The notes: generated by a model not told the origin, from the sequence alone. Positions 1 to 12,950 are shown, counted from the stretch's first letter. The stretch: DNA of 64,000 nt from Trichoplax adhaerens (GCF_000150275.1 NW_002060946.1:1051815-1115814); one strand, 5' to 3'. Translations and numbers: made by a program.

Positions 1-3000
1 CTATCACGTTGTTGATCAGCCTACAGATATATAATTATAATTTGAAACTATTGAGTTCTTATTACATCATTTACATGTCCTTATTTCACCCCATATTTTA
101 TTTAGTTCAATACAACGCTCGTAATCTGAATGTATTTACACTAACCATTATTACAATAAAATAATGGACTAAAGACATATTTTGACTGGCATTTGTAAAA
201 TACAAGGGATTATTCCTAGAATATTTGTACTGGTGTACTGGCTATCGTATACATGCATGCAGTACAATAGATTATAAAAAATTTTTTTTAACACACATTA
301 ACAATCGCCTAAGTACGTACAAATTATGTAGAATAAGAGATTTACAGTACTTCAAAAGAAGTCCAACTGCATTCTTTTGTTAGGATAAATAATAACGGAC
401 ACTATAAAATCAACAGCAAATTGATAAAGTTTTGAAGTTGCTCGTACATTGTATGAAACTAGAAGTATAATTATGGATATACACTGTATAATGTATGTGA
501 AACACAATTTATTAAACTTAGAACTTCCATCAACTGTAATTGAGCTATCTAAGCGAATGACTATTTTTTCTCCGTTATGTTTGTCATTAATTAAAGTACC
601 AGTACACGATACAGTATTTAGAAAAGATTGATCGAAAGAAGTACACTGGTGGACTATGAATTTTCTCAAAATCATTTACGATAAATCAAGCCTACTCCAC
701 AAAAATACTGAGTTCCTTAGACTAAATACGCTCTAATTTGCTATCAAAATATTATAAAGCTATAATCTTCATATCTTCGATCTCAAACTATATCCTTTAC
801 TAATTTTGTAATTTTAATATACGTCCTGCTCAGCTATAGCTGCTATATAATTTTCGCAACTACGAGAGGAAATAATCTACTGATGTAATTGATGATTTAC
901 TTTATTACAATAATTAATTATTAACAAAATATGATATACATTTATGAGTGACTGAGTGTGAACCTTTGATGCCTAATGTGAAAATGTGTCGGACGGACCT
1001 CAAAAACTTTCCTAGATTTAGGTTACTGTTTAAGATAAAGTATTTAATACAGTGTATACAATATCTCTGTTTAACTTGAGAAATCCATACTCGAACATGG
1101 ATTTGTAAGAGCACTATGCGGAAAAAAGCTAAAATTTCAAGCGATCTCTATCATACGCTTAATAAAAGGACATGATTGCTATATTTTCAAATTTCTGGGC
1201 ACAAAAAATTCTACAATAACCACCTCATTTCGTCATATTTATTAATACAAAGCTGAATTTGTTAGTAGTATACACAAGTTTTACGAGAAGATCCAATGCT
1301 GACGGTAGTTAAACTTTAAAGGTTACGCGTATACCGTATCGAGTTGTAGAGCTTAAACACTGTTAGATATAAGCATATACCAAGACAGCATAGAGATAAT
1401 ACCACTAGTATAGCATCCTATTATTCATACTATCTGGTTCCAAGATTGTTGAAAAGCAATGTTGGTATATGATTGATTAACCATACTTATAGATCGTAAT
1501 ATTGAGATTGAATTATGACTAGATATTTTATATATACCTATAACAAGAGATGGTTGGAATATATCGTCCAAAGTATGATGATATTTTAATCTGCTACTTG
1601 ATAGAAGTAAATATCTTGAATTACCGATTATTTATTTAAACTAATAGTATTTTCTTAAATTTATAGTATATCATATATTCACACTCGATTCTAAATACAA
1701 ATAATAATATTTAATGAGTGAATAAATACTTCGTACATACATATCTGGTATCCCAATATCGAAATATTTTAAAATTATCAATTTTATGGTTATTACAATA
1801 TGACAAAGGATGACCTAGAATAAAACAACAGCGTTGTATTGGATATGCAGTCCGCGATAGGTGTCAAATACAGATTAATTAAATTTTTTTATTAATGTAA
1901 CATTTAACATTGTGTGGCGTGTAAGTTTGACGAATATGCAAAACAACACGGCAACTAAAACTTATTAACCAGATCTTAATTAAAATGGTCAGATATTTCG
2001 ATAGCTTATTGTAACTATTTAGGTAGACATAGCAGCTTAATTGTTTATAGTCAATCCAACGGTAGTTTAACATGCAGCATTAAAATATTGTTAAATGTGT
2101 TTACCCAAAAAGATAGTTTACAAGCATTGGCTTAATTAACGATGAGCAAGAACTGCGAGTCAAAATGTTATTAATTTAATTAAAGTAGTATGATATAAAA
2201 CAAGAAGGATCCAATTCCTTTTCTATATGACTTTCCTTTACAACTACAGTATTTGCAATGTTCGTTCTAAAGCTGTCAGATTTCAAGGCTGGAGTTTATC
2301 CTTACTTTGACTCGAAATTTTTCTTCAACTGATACTTATCCAAGCATCATTGTGAAGCGCTATTTAACGATAAAGAATATTAAATTTCTTTTTTGAGCTT
2401 ATTGAGTAGCATTAGTGGGTTTGGTTTAATATTTATTCTAAGTTTCTTGAGCGAACAAGCAGTATTTCATTTACATCTGCACTACATGCCATTATATGTA
2501 ATGGCCATTCATAATCTGTAATTTACAGTATCTTTTCGCGGCGCGAAATTTCGTATGCAGGCAGAATCAATAGAAAGGTAGATTTCATAATACATATATT
2601 AAAGTATAATTGTGCGAGGGCACTGTTACTGCAACTCTTTATGAATTACTCATACTCACAATTATACAATCTACAGTCAGCAATGCACACAATGTAAGGG
2701 CTCTACTACAACATATTCGAAGCGCAGTATTGTATTAACTACTTTGATCATTCACTATTACTTATTGTTTTCGTATAAGATAGGAATGATTATGCATATA
2801 GTGGAATAAACAAAGAGCCAATTAGGCCAGCGGCGCTACATATTTTAAAAGTTAAAATTCATTAGGAATTGTTGCTTTGTGTTAAGCTATTGTATGTCTG
2901 GCGTCTGGGCTAATTCATTGATATTATAATTTACTACCCCTCAGAAAATACTTTAAATGCTCCTCCTTACCTATTATTGTACTGTCTCCGAAAAATCAAT

Positions 3001-6000
3001 ACAAATTTTCTTTAGGCGCCTCAGAAATCAGTTTATTTGAATTTCTTATTTAGCACCGATTGGCATGATTTTTAATTACTCTATTAAATGATACTGTAGG
3101 AATTAAGAATTAGACAATACACAGTATGATAATACATCTTTAAATTTTATTAGTGAGATACTTTGTGTATATACATATGTTATATACTGTACAACTGATA
3201 TGCAACAAAATATTAACATAGCGCAATCTGAGACTGCCTAATGATGCGCTTACCAGTATTAATTCGAAATTAACATCTCTTCAATTTAACTCGCCCACAC
3301 ATTGGGCGATGTGGTGTAAACTTTAGGTCTAATTAAATTGATTAAACATTTAATTACCTTATCACTACACAAACTGAGTAAGTACAATAATATCCTGCAT
3401 TCTTTAAATGATGTTGTGATATCATTATGTGCATCAATTAATGCACAGTAGCTGCTAGTTAGGCGTGTAGTAAAATAAAAAATAAACAGGCAAATGAGAG
3501 TATTTTCTAAACTTTACGGTTACTTTTAACGCAATAATGACTTTAAATCCCTAATGGCTAGAATATTGCAATGATCGTGGATAATAATCAAATTTTAAAA
3601 ACCTTTGCACTCAAAATATTCTAAGAATTTTTATTGTGACTCATATAAGCATTAAGTGGAGGTAATTAGTCTCATGAATGGATGATTGATTGCCATCTTT
3701 TTTAAATCACTTCTCTGAAAGACATAGTAGATATGACCATGACGCGTACACATTTCCTTTGACGTTATATGCATCCTTAAAGTTAAAATTTATACTACAG
3801 TGAGCAGTCTTAGGTCTGTTTAGCGTACAAGCGTGTGCCTGAGGTTATAGTTGCCTTAGTGTAAAGCATATGCCTTACCGAGTTTTTTGAATCAATAACC
3901 AAATCTACGAGTGTATTAGTCTTTAACTGTAATACGAGAATCATATGCATGTTGGCCAAAATCATTTTTTGTTTAGCCACATTACGTAACGGTTAAATTT
4001 TGTCTGTACGTTCATGAATGCGAACGTAGGAATAGTACCCACAATTAGATAGTATAGTAATAAAAGAATGAATGATGACAAATACGCATTAAGACCCTCA
4101 CACTGCTACCTCTACTTTTCTGCGTATATTGTCCATTCTTCGCCCTTACGTACATATCACTATCCAGACTGCTACTTCATAAATGATCCTACATTATTAC
4201 GTACATTGAATTAAACAACTGCTAATGCTGCAATTTCATCCACATTCCTATGTCATGATGCAAGAGTTACTTAAATGACATAAAGCCAGACAAAACAAGA
4301 CTTATTTCTTATTTTCAAGCTAAGGTATTGAGAATCTAATCATGACGATGTGGATTGTGTATTTAATTTACTTCCTTATATGATTGCGAGTAAATTATTT
4401 TGATTAGTACTACTTCCAGAAATCTATAAACTACCATGAGAATACCCCTTTAGCTGTATGGAATGCAAAAGAATCTATGCATAGCTACGCCATTATGATG
4501 CACTAATAGAATAGTCTATGTATAGTAGTATATCGCCTTGGTAGTGTGTTATTGCAATATTATATAACAATTTACATCTTCATAAATACTCGCACTAACG
4601 CACAGTTAGATGTGATTGATCTGTATTATTCTTGATTATATTTTACAGTATATTAAGAGTTACTTCTATGCATATCAAAGCTACTAATCATATGTTCTAT
4701 GCAGTTCTTATTTTGCTATAATTAGTGTATATGCGGCTTTTCATTTATATAGCCAAATTTTATTACGTACATGGAAGCAACGCTGAGTAGAGGTGTACAA
4801 TCTTAGCTACGCAGCTTGAAAATATACCGCAAAACAAACTAAAAAAAGTAGTAAGGTAACACTAGATGCTCTGTAGAGCTTGCATTGATATCTATCGATT
4901 TGACTATTACGTGTAAGGTGTTAGATATTTGCAATAGCATTGTATAGAGCTTGGATATATTCTGTAGTACGTAAAGTACAGTTCGTAAGTGCATGGGATA
5001 AAATTTTTTCGAAATCTTTATGAATTAATTACAAGTGTTACGGTTGGCGAATGACTACGATATCGAACTATGATGAGAGATTCTAGTGAGGGCATAATCT
5101 GTAATATTACATTCCTGTTGCACTAAAATTTCGCTACAGTTAAATTATTAAAGGTAAATAAAACAAAAACTTGATTTATGATTAGTCATAGAGTACTAAG
5201 TAATGTGTTTTCAAATCTCGGAAAGTACAGATAAGAGGACGTACAAAATTATTGTTTTGATAGGATACCCATTTGGGCTATTTGCTTTTAATACAACTTT
5301 ACAATAATACGTATATCCCAATAGATTATCTTGACTATTAGTAAGTTTCAGTAAGTTAAATTGTAGCCGACATTTAACATACGATATCGATTTCCAAAAT
5401 TCGAACGACGAAAGTTGCATATATTTGTACAGTATAAAAGACATCGTGAAATCAGCTTCTAAGGAGTAATCTGTTTCCTATCATATGATATAAATATTTT
5501 ATCGTCATCTGCATCGAATTTACTTACGCTACAGTGACTACAAATCGTCATATAAATAGTGGGTATGCTATTTTGAAAGCTTAGGTATATAATTTCATAG
5601 ATTCGTATTAACAGATTCGAAGGATATGCATACCCATATAACTGTAAAAAAGTTAAGCGTTTTACCTAGACGAAATAAGATAGGACTGTAATATGCAATA
5701 GCGAATTACGGCAAAGTTGTCGCAGTAATTAGGCAATAAAGACATAATATCCAAGCAAGATGCACTGATGAAGGTCACATCTCTAATGCAATTATAATAA
5801 ATTAACAGTCGCATCACTTCGTGCACGTATATCATTATATTCATAATATTTCAAATTTAAAAGTACTACGAAACTGATAGTTTTTTGTTAATTAAAAACT
5901 TCAGACAACAGTTTTTATTTACTCTAAAATATAGACGTTATTATATTTACAGTAATTCTTAGAAGTATTTGTATAATATTTTATAGAAACTGTCTCATAG

Positions 6001-6054
6001 AATATTGTAGATTACAACGAAGGCGAGTATTCCGTTCGAATACTTATAATTATG
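1..6054. other. Intergenic DNA, no gene recognised
   Basis: About 6 kb of AT-rich sequence. Open frames on both strands are short, rich in Phe/Ile/Leu/Tyr as expected from translated AT-rich DNA, and match no family I know. I see no tRNA or rRNA. The right end should contain the 3' UTR of the KDM6 gene: a minus-strand AATAAA (read as TTTATT at 5914-5919) lies about 135 nt past its stop codon. Exons of an unfamiliar gene could be missed here. Confidence 0.5.
5914..5919 (-). terminator. Poly(A) signal candidate for KDM6
   Basis: AATAAA on the minus strand, about 135 nt downstream of the KDM6 stop codon. It is the only such hexamer I noticed close to the stop. Based on motif and position only. 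Confidence 0.4.
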
Positions 6055-8793
6055 CTACATATGACCAACAAAGTTGTGGTATATGTTTTGCAATTCTTCC
6101 ATACTAAACTGCTGTAGAACAACAAAAGTACTGACATGTTTACTTGTGCCATTTTGAGCACATTTTTTGCAATAAACTAAACAAGGTTTGTCTACGGTAA
6201 CGAATAGAATATTAAAGACTTCACATTTACATTGGCAACAACACGGAGCAGGCTCATTTTCGCGATATTCGTGCCATTTAACTTTAGTATTGGAGGCCTC
6301 TAATTCAGCTAATGTCTCTTTACAATCTTGCATCGATCGAAGTAGGATAGATTCGATATGCCCTTGTAAGACTTTCTCTTTGATCTTTATATTCTTTGCC
6401 AAATTCCAACTCAGTAATATCATCGGAACAATAGAGTGAAATCTTTCTATTTTATTACAATTGTATCGTTCCATTGCCCATTTGTATTGATTAGCTGTTA
6501 TCGGGCCGACGTTCCAGGCGATGTTATTACACCATCCTAAAGATTGCACCCAATGAACGGTACCGACATTAACAAAGACGATATCACCTGGTTTTTGAAT
6601 AAATCTGTATAATGGAACATTTAGATCAAATATTTCTTCAGGAACTGGCCACCACGATCCAGTGAGAAAGTCTACTTTGTTTTTTTTACATAACTTTTCG
6701 ATAGATCTCCAATTGTGAACGGGTACTCCAAACCATTCACAATCACCAGGTCCGACATTAATGTTGACAGAGCATAAATTATTGTTTTCTTGATGGCCAG
6801 GAGTACGGCATCCTGGTACTTTCATGTATAACTGGACTGAGTTCATACCTAGAATTTCGTAACCGAGGTAGGTTAACATATTTTGACGTGATGCCACTTT
6901 AAGAAACTGGGGTAATTTGTCCATTTCTTTTAGTTGCATCTTCCATTTTTGTTGGTTTGATAGGTCAACATTTGTGCCAAATTTTACCATTTTATGTTGA
7001 TTTAATTTTCTCCTCTTAGCTCCTCTGTTACTGCTTTGGCCAGAGTTGCTGCTACTATCGGAGTATGGTGATTCAGCTGATGATTCGTCATTTTGTAGCA
7101 ATTCTCGTATCGAAGCAGCTTGATAGCGCGCATATTTAGCAATTGTAGTATAAGCCCGATTACTTTCACAAAGCCAAGTTCTTTTTCGATAACGTGAATC
7201 CCAATTTTCGTCTGACGTTTGTTGGCGTTGACTTCGTACCTCAATTTGATCATCGGCGCTATTATTTGCTAATGATCTCGATGAGAACAGATCAAGGTTC
7301 ATGTCGACCGCTTTGGCCATGCCTCGAATAATAGTAATAGGATTCTCTGGTGAAAGACACCATTCCTCTAAATTATTCGAATAAGCTTCTTCGACGTTAT
7401 CAATCTCAATTATAGGCGCGGCTAGTTGCAGTTTAGAGTAATTTGTACGCAATAGATTATTGTAATTATTTTCTACATCGCTATCTATTGTTCTACTGGA
7501 AGAATTTAAAGTTTTTACAAATGTATTATCCTCCACATTAGCATCGATAGAATTTGAACATATTGTATCTGATTTTACAAGATTGAAGCGCTTATCTAGA
7601 AATTCTGGAAGAGATTGAGGCTTTACGCTACTTTCATTGAAAAAATAATCGAATTCAGGTAGTGAGTTTATACCTTGTATACTATTATCGATCTTTTCTA
7701 GTACATTAACGTAATCTATGGCCATATCTTTGACATCAGCATTGACTGTAGCCTTTTGATAGCATTTTATAGCATCCTCTACTTGCATAACCGACGAATA
7801 AAGGCATCCTAGATTAAGCCAAGTTTCTGCATGATTCCAGTTAATCTCAAGTGCACGTATATAACATTTGATTGCTTCATCATTTCTCTCCAGTTGGTGT
7901 TGTAAAACACCTAAACAACACCAGATTGTAGGATCAGTGGCATTGATCTCTAATGACTTCTCATAGTATTTTAACGCTTTATCATTTTCATTGTTAGCAG
8001 CATGACATCGACCAAGCGGATAGTAAGCACGAGAGTTGTTTGGATCGTAGCTTATAGATTGTTGAAATGCGTCTATAGCTTTATACACATCTTTTTGCTG
8101 TCCATCATAGTAAAGCAAACCTAAGCTATAGCTCGCTGCTGCTTTAATGGAAAGTTCGCAGTCATCGTCATCTAATAAAGATTGGAAAGTTTTTTCACAA
8201 GTTGTTGAGTTGTGCATTGCTTGATGACACAGTCCAATATGTAACCGAATGTCTCTATTTATACAAGCAGGTTCAGTATTAGCTAAAGCTTTATTGAGAT
8301 GCTTCAATGCTGCATTATAATCTTCTTTAGATTGAAGTATTATTCCTAACATATAATGAAGATATCCAGCACGAAGAAAGCTGTCTCCATGGCATTTATA
8401 GACTTTGAGTAAATATCGTAGCGCTCTATCTAAAAAGCCCAGAGCAAAGGCACAAATACCCATGCCGAATATGATATCGATTTGCTCTAAAAAGACTTTA
8501 TCGCTATCTATCAGTCGACGATATAAACGGATTGCTTTGGTATAGTTACCAACTAACAGGTATAAATTGGCAAGCTGGTGAATTATTTTAACATCTTGCT
8601 GCTTCTGCAGATCTTGCTCGCAATACTTAATTGCATGGTTAATACGCTCGAGCAGTTGATTGCTACAATTGAGATTCGATTTTTGTACTGAAGGTTTACA
8701 TAGATCAATTGTTTCAGTAGTTTTGTAATCCAAACTGGAATATTTTAATAACTCGTCGTAAAAGCTTTTATCTCTTGCCTCGGCTTCATTCAT
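6055..8793 (-). CDS. KDM6: KDM6/UTX-type histone H3K27 demethylase (TPR + JmjC), intronless coding region
   Basis: Predicted nuclear Fe(II)/2-oxoglutarate dioxygenase that removes methyl groups from histone H3 lysine 27 and works in MLL3/4-type COMPASS complexes. The reading frame is continuous for 912 codons. The start is the ATG at 8793; six codons further upstream only a TTG is available before an in-frame TGA. Residues about 50-390 are tandem TPR repeats. About 230 residues of low-complexity linker follow, ending in the conserved block before JmjC (VIRGMAKAVDMNLDLFS-like, then ENWDS). The JmjC domain carries the iron triad: H667 and E669 in TPGHQEN (codons near 6789-6795) and H747 in GTVHWVQ (6553-6555). 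The C-terminal Zn module has CxxC pairs (CQCKC and YCKKC). Human UTX is about 1,400 aa; the difference is almost all in the TPR-JmjC linker. All catalytic residues are present, so the gene looks active. An upstream non-coding exon is possible. Confidence 0.95.
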   Translation of the reverse strand: MNEAEARDKSFYDELLKYSSLDYKTTETIDLCKPSVQKSNLNCSNQLLERINHAIKYCEQDLQKQQDVKIIHQLANLYLLVGNYTKAIRLYRRLIDSDKVFLEQIDIIFGMGICAFALGFLDRALRYLLKVYKCHGDSFLRAGYLHYMLGIILQSKEDYNAALKHLNKALANTEPACINRDIRLHIGLCHQAMHNSTTCEKTFQSLLDDDDCELSIKAAASYSLGLLYYDGQQKDVYKAIDAFQQSISYDPNNSRAYYPLGRCHAANNENDKALKYYEKSLEINATDPTIWCCLGVLQHQLERNDEAIKCYIRALEINWNHAETWLNLGCLYSSVMQVEDAIKCYQKATVNADVKDMAIDYVNVLEKIDNSIQGINSLPEFDYFFNESSVKPQSLPEFLDKRFNLVKSDTICSNSIDANVEDNTFVKTLNSSSRTIDSDVENNYNNLLRTNYSKLQLAAPIIEIDNVEEAYSNNLEEWCLSPENPITIIRGMAKAVDMNLDLFSSRSLANNSADDQIEVRSQRQQTSDENWDSRYRKRTWLCESNRAYTTIAKYARYQAASIRELLQNDESSAESPYSDSSSNSGQSSNRGAKRRKLNQHKMVKFGTNVDLSNQQKWKMQLKEMDKLPQFLKVASRQNMLTYLGYEILGMNSVQLYMKVPGCRTPGHQENNNLCSVNINVGPGDCEWFGVPVHNWRSIEKLCKKNKVDFLTGSWWPVPEEIFDLNVPLYRFIQKPGDIVFVNVGTVHWVQSLGWCNNIAWNVGPITANQYKWAMERYNCNKIERFHSIVPMILLSWNLAKNIKIKEKVLQGHIESILLRSMQDCKETLAELEASNTKVKWHEYRENEPAPCCCQCKCEVFNILFVTVDKPCLVYCKKCAQNGTSKHVSTFVVLQQFSMEELQNIYHNFVGHM

Positions 8794-9956
8794 TGCTTGG
8801 CGATAGGTCAAGAATTTACTGCTTCAAAGGTTGTAAGTATAATTATAAGCTGTACCGATAAAATTAGTTCTTCTGTCATAGGACAATGTAGTTTACCGTG
8901 AAAAATATAATATGAGTAAAGGTTGTAGTTAGAATATAAGGTTGCGGACGGCCGTTGGCTAATTTCTTTTGAATTGAGCTTTTCTAGAGGCTTGCTTGCT
9001 TGGTCTATCTTTGTAAATAAATGATATAATATAGACGATCTACAATGACCGGTTTGAAGTAGAGAAGGGTAGAAGCAAGATTAAAATCATTGCATTGAAA
9101 ACGATATTGAGATTATGGCAGTATCACATTGATCAGCAGAAAAGCGATATTGAATACAATGTGTAAAAATAAGTTTAAAATAGCAAATTGGCATGTACGC
9201 ATTGACTAAAGTATCGATGTCGATATTATATTGTACAGTGTTGTGCAAAACCCTATTATTATCGACGAGGTGAAGACGTGTGCGTTAACTTGAGATAAAT
9301 ACGTGTAACTCTTACTTGCATCTTCAATTAAACTATGTCCTTCTTGACTAGGACTACTCCCTGTTATTGACTGTAAGATAAAATCAATCCCATTTGCTAC
9401 AGGTTATTAATCTTGATACCCTCTAGTAGATGCTGTAAGTTGTATAACTACTGTAAACTAACTCCATTCTACGCGTATTATGTTTTTTTAGTCATTATTG
9501 ATTTTGTTATTCCTTTTTATTGTGGTAGAGTACAGTACTGTCTCCTACAGTATGCAGAGTAGATACTGTAAGTCCATTGTAGTGGTTAGTAGTGGCGTCG
9601 AGTTGACATTGCCAATAAGAACTGTACTGTACAGCACAATACTTTGTACCTAGATGCTTGTTAAGCAGACATTAAGGCGAGGGATAAAGCAATCGTTATT
9701 ATTATGCTAAGTACAGCAGTCTGGAGATAGACCGCCCATCATTACTGCCGATGTAAGGCAACTATGTCACACATTACTATGCAGCATTTGAATTCCGCAA
9801 GACATTTTGTGGCAGTCTATGCCGTGTAGTATACAGCAATTGACAATTCTATCGAAAAAGTTCAGGCTGTTGTACGATAAGAACTGCCAGACTTGCTACC
9901 TCGATTTTGATGTTGTTTTTAAGTAGTTCATTCGTTATTCTAACAGTGCTCTACAT

Positions 9957-10580
9957 GCTGTACTGTACAGTACAGTATGTTTATATACTGTCCAGTATAC
10001 TGTACTCGTACAGAATACAGTACTGGACACTTGCAGAACAACGGTACAATGTGCACATTGTACCGTACTGTATTGTACTGTACAGTCTGTACTGTACTGT
10101 ACTGTACTTTCCGCAGATCAGGTCTAGTCCTTTTCTGTACAGTACAGAAGACGTATTGTACTGACTACAGTGCACAGTACAGTACTGTATTGTATCGTAC
10201 GTACTGTACACTGTGGACCGTAGTTCGTTATTATCATACTTTTTACTGCAGAGGTAATGTAAAGCAAAGTAAGAAAAAAAAAGCTAGTAATCACTGATTC
10301 ACTGCTCATTTGATCATTGATAATAAGAATGAGAATTAAATGGCATAGATGTAATTATAAGTGACCGTACCAGTTCCGGTGGTGGGAATCGATACAAGGT
10401 ATTCTACTGTACTGTAGTACCGACGTACAGTACAGTACAGTATACTGTAGGTATCCAACATTTCTACAGTACAGTAGAAGTGGTTGTACAGTACAGTATA
10501 ACTCTAGCGATTCGATACGTTTCGTTGACTTAGTACTGTACATTGTACACTGTAGTACAGTACTGTACACTGTATAGTGT
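9957..10580. repeat. GTACTGTAC palindrome cluster A
   Basis: The core TACTGTACAGTA occurs at 9961-9972, CTGTAC units repeat in tandem around 10089-10107, and many variants run to 10570. A perfect 26-bp palindrome sits at 10041-10066. The imperfect dyad from about 9992 to 10025 begins TCCAGTA and ends TACTGGA. The units are not a regular satellite: spacing varies and each is flanked by unrelated sequence. Confidence 0.85.
10041..10066. repeat. Perfect 26-bp palindrome
   Basis: The half site ACGGTACAATGTG is followed immediately by its exact reverse complement, with no spacer. Symmetry stops at the next base on each side (A opposite A). This exceeds the typical 10-12 bp dyads of the surrounding cluster. 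Confidence 0.95.
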
Positions 10581-11591
10581 ATAGTACTAAACCGGTGAGT
10601 GGAACAATCCTCGATTTACGTACACTAAGAATGGTTGTTGTTTAGCGAGAGTAAAACATTCGCATGCTATTTACTAGTACATCTTAACTGATAACGTCGT
10701 CGTGGTAAGAATATTACCTCGATACAGTTTGAATACATCAAAAACTGTTATACATTGAAGAAAAAAGGTTATGGTACTGAGCAAATGAGCATTAGGAAAA
10801 CCAATCAGCGCGTACACCTATACTACTGTAGTGGATTGAAGCACTCACTGTATGAGAATGATACAAAACAAGAATATTACTCTACTCCAAAGAAATAGCA
10901 ACAAATTGGACTGCATAGATATGACGTTGATAGCATTTATCCTAATGATGGTGTACATACACTTGTTAGGATCGGTACAAGCTTCACATCCAGTGTTGGT
11001 CATACGCGGCCAGTAGTCAGGATGAGTGATTACGTGAGTTCACTGAGAAATCAATGCGTAATAATGGTATAAACTGTAGCGCTCTGCCGTAGAGACAGTA
11101 GGATAAATCCAATAGATAGCGTACTAAAAACATTTACAAATACACGTATATTCAGTTGTTAGTCGACTGCCATGGTATGGATTAATTACTAGCTATGGCG
11201 TTAATACCTGATCGATCGAACGATCCTAATAATTGACGACATGTACCTAAGTTAACTTAAAGTAATGTACGTGTTTTGGGTACTTTCATGACAATGAATG
11301 ATTGTTCAGAGAGCCTGAGATGGACTATTGTCAGTTTACAATAAACAAATTGGATCAAGACTGAAAAGTAATATTCACTTATCGTAAGGCTATAGCATCT
11401 TACCTCAGTTCTGGGCGCTATTTTCAATTTATCTTGTTAAAATTCTGAATTTCAATCTTAGTCAAGAACAATTTTTAGTCTGGTCCCTCGTTACAGCTGA
11501 CGTCCATCATAACATCTTTTAAAGTATGTAGGTGTCAAAAAGTGCAGCAGCGAATCATTAGCGACCCTAGTTTTAAAAGGCACACACACAG

Positions 11592-11700
11592 AAATGTACT
11601 GTACACTGTACAGTACATTTACTGTACACAAAAGTAAACAGTACAGTACAGTACTGTAACAAAGTGTAACATACAGTATGCATACAGTACTGTTCAAAGA
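11592..11700. repeat. Palindrome cluster B with a 29-bp dyad
   Basis: At 11592-11620 two 14-nt arms (AAATGTACTGTACA and its exact reverse complement) flank a single central C. Further CTGTACA/GTACAGTAC words follow to about 11700, and another pair lies near 11729-11741. A short CA repeat (11580-11590) precedes the dyad. Confidence 0.85.
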
Positions 11701-12649
11701 GTATGTAACACCTTAACACGCTTACCTTGTACTGTACAGTATCATGCTGTGTTGCATTATGTCTACAGTATGCGTATTTGCGTCCAGTACGTACTGTCAA
11801 ACAACCAATGGCAACAATGGAAACATGTTCTAACAATGGAAGCGTAGGAAAAAAACACGAATATGGCTCTTTAGTCCATTGTGTTTCCAAGAACAATCAA
11901 AGAACTTGATGTTTTCTTCAAGTTATTTTTACCCTTTATTGCAATTATAGTAACCAAACTGGATGACTAAACAATTATTCTTTTACACTGTACAGTAAGG
12001 TGAATAGTCAATGCTGGACTTCTTGGAAATGTCTGTCGATCTCCTAATGATGCAGTATGGACGTGTAGTACGTACGCTACTATACAATATGTCCATTGTA
12101 AACAAGGAAGCATAGTAGTAGTAGCATACCGTGGTATTCATAGTCCATCATGTCCATAGTTCAAAAAGGCTGTAGAGCACTGGGCTCTGGGGAATTCGTA
12201 TAGTAGTCACTATTGTGCAGAAGAAGAACATTCGACTGTTTCCATAGTACAATCTACAGTATGAGGTGCTGTGATGTCTCTTAATAGAGATAAAAAAAAA
12301 AATTCGATGAATGTGATCTGTACGGAACGTCCGTTCTGTATAGCATCGAATGGCAAGGTTATTCTTCCTGTTATTAAAGTACAGTATCCAGTACTGTATG
12401 TATCTCCATGCAGCTTTCATAGTCAATCAATTGGGTAGTCCATGACTGTGGATTAGACCCTACGAGTATAGCAAAGGTTGTTTAAATCATTGCTTACCCC
12501 CTCTCAACTAAGATGTTCACCATTACACACCGATAATATTGAAAAATTTTGTCAATTGACATACTTTTAGTACTTGCGCAAGATGAATTGACGCAACGTC
12601 CAACAGATATTCTAAATTTGGCCATTTGTTTTTGACGGACTGAAATAGG

Positions 12650-12855
12650 TGCCACGTACAGTACTGTGACATACTGTACTGTGTGACGTGCAGTACTGTA
12701 CAGTACACTACAGTACGTCACTCGTATGGTCTACAGTGTGTACTGTACACAGTACACTGTACTCTAGGACAGTTCACCAGACCAGTGTACTGTACAGTAC
12801 ATTGTACTGTACACTACAGTAAAAGCCTGGAGTACCTTACTCTACACTACAGTAG
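12650..12855. repeat. Palindrome cluster C upstream of TAF9
   Basis: Dense GTACTGTAC, TGTACAGTACA and TGTACACA variants end about 100 bp before the TAF9 start codon. Nested arms (TGACGT...ACGTCA around 12676-12720) make part of the patch a larger imperfect hairpin. It lies where the TAF9 promoter or 5' UTR should be. Confidence 0.75.
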
Positions 12856-12950
12856 ATGCTCATACGCGCCATACAGACAGTACAAACATTGAGACTTACT
12901 ACGAGTTGGCGAGTACTGGCCAGGCATACTGAGCCATCGAGATTTCCAAT

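Larger units (their letters stand above)
8794..12950. promoter_or_regulatory. Divergent intergenic region between KDM6 and TAF9, palindrome-rich
   Basis: The two genes point away from each other, so both promoters should lie in these 4.2 kb. From about 9530 to 12860 the sequence is studded with the dyad word GTACTGTAC / TACTGTACAGTA and close variants, in three dense patches described separately. The stretch between patches (10590-11580) is ordinary AT-rich DNA with no recognised gene. No TATA box or initiator can be assigned with confidence. Reading frames in the dense patches are compositional artefacts (Tyr/Cys/Thr/Val-rich) and are not genes. Confidence 0.55.

Noticed and set aside
352-675. 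107-codon minus-strand open frame with two hydrophobic stretches
   Set aside because: No recognisable family, no splice-linked neighbours, and hydrophobic composition typical of translated AT-rich DNA. It could be an exon of an unknown gene, but I cannot support it.
9907-10297. Overlapping open frames on both strands through cluster A
   Set aside because: They translate the GTACTGTAC repeat words (Tyr, Cys, Thr, Val, Leu strings) in several frames at once. The same applies to frames near 11490-11900, 12490-12890, 20535-20811 and 29340-29694.
9957-12855. CRISPR-like or satellite array
   Set aside because: The short dyads are not regularly spaced, have no constant spacer length, and the genome is eukaryotic.
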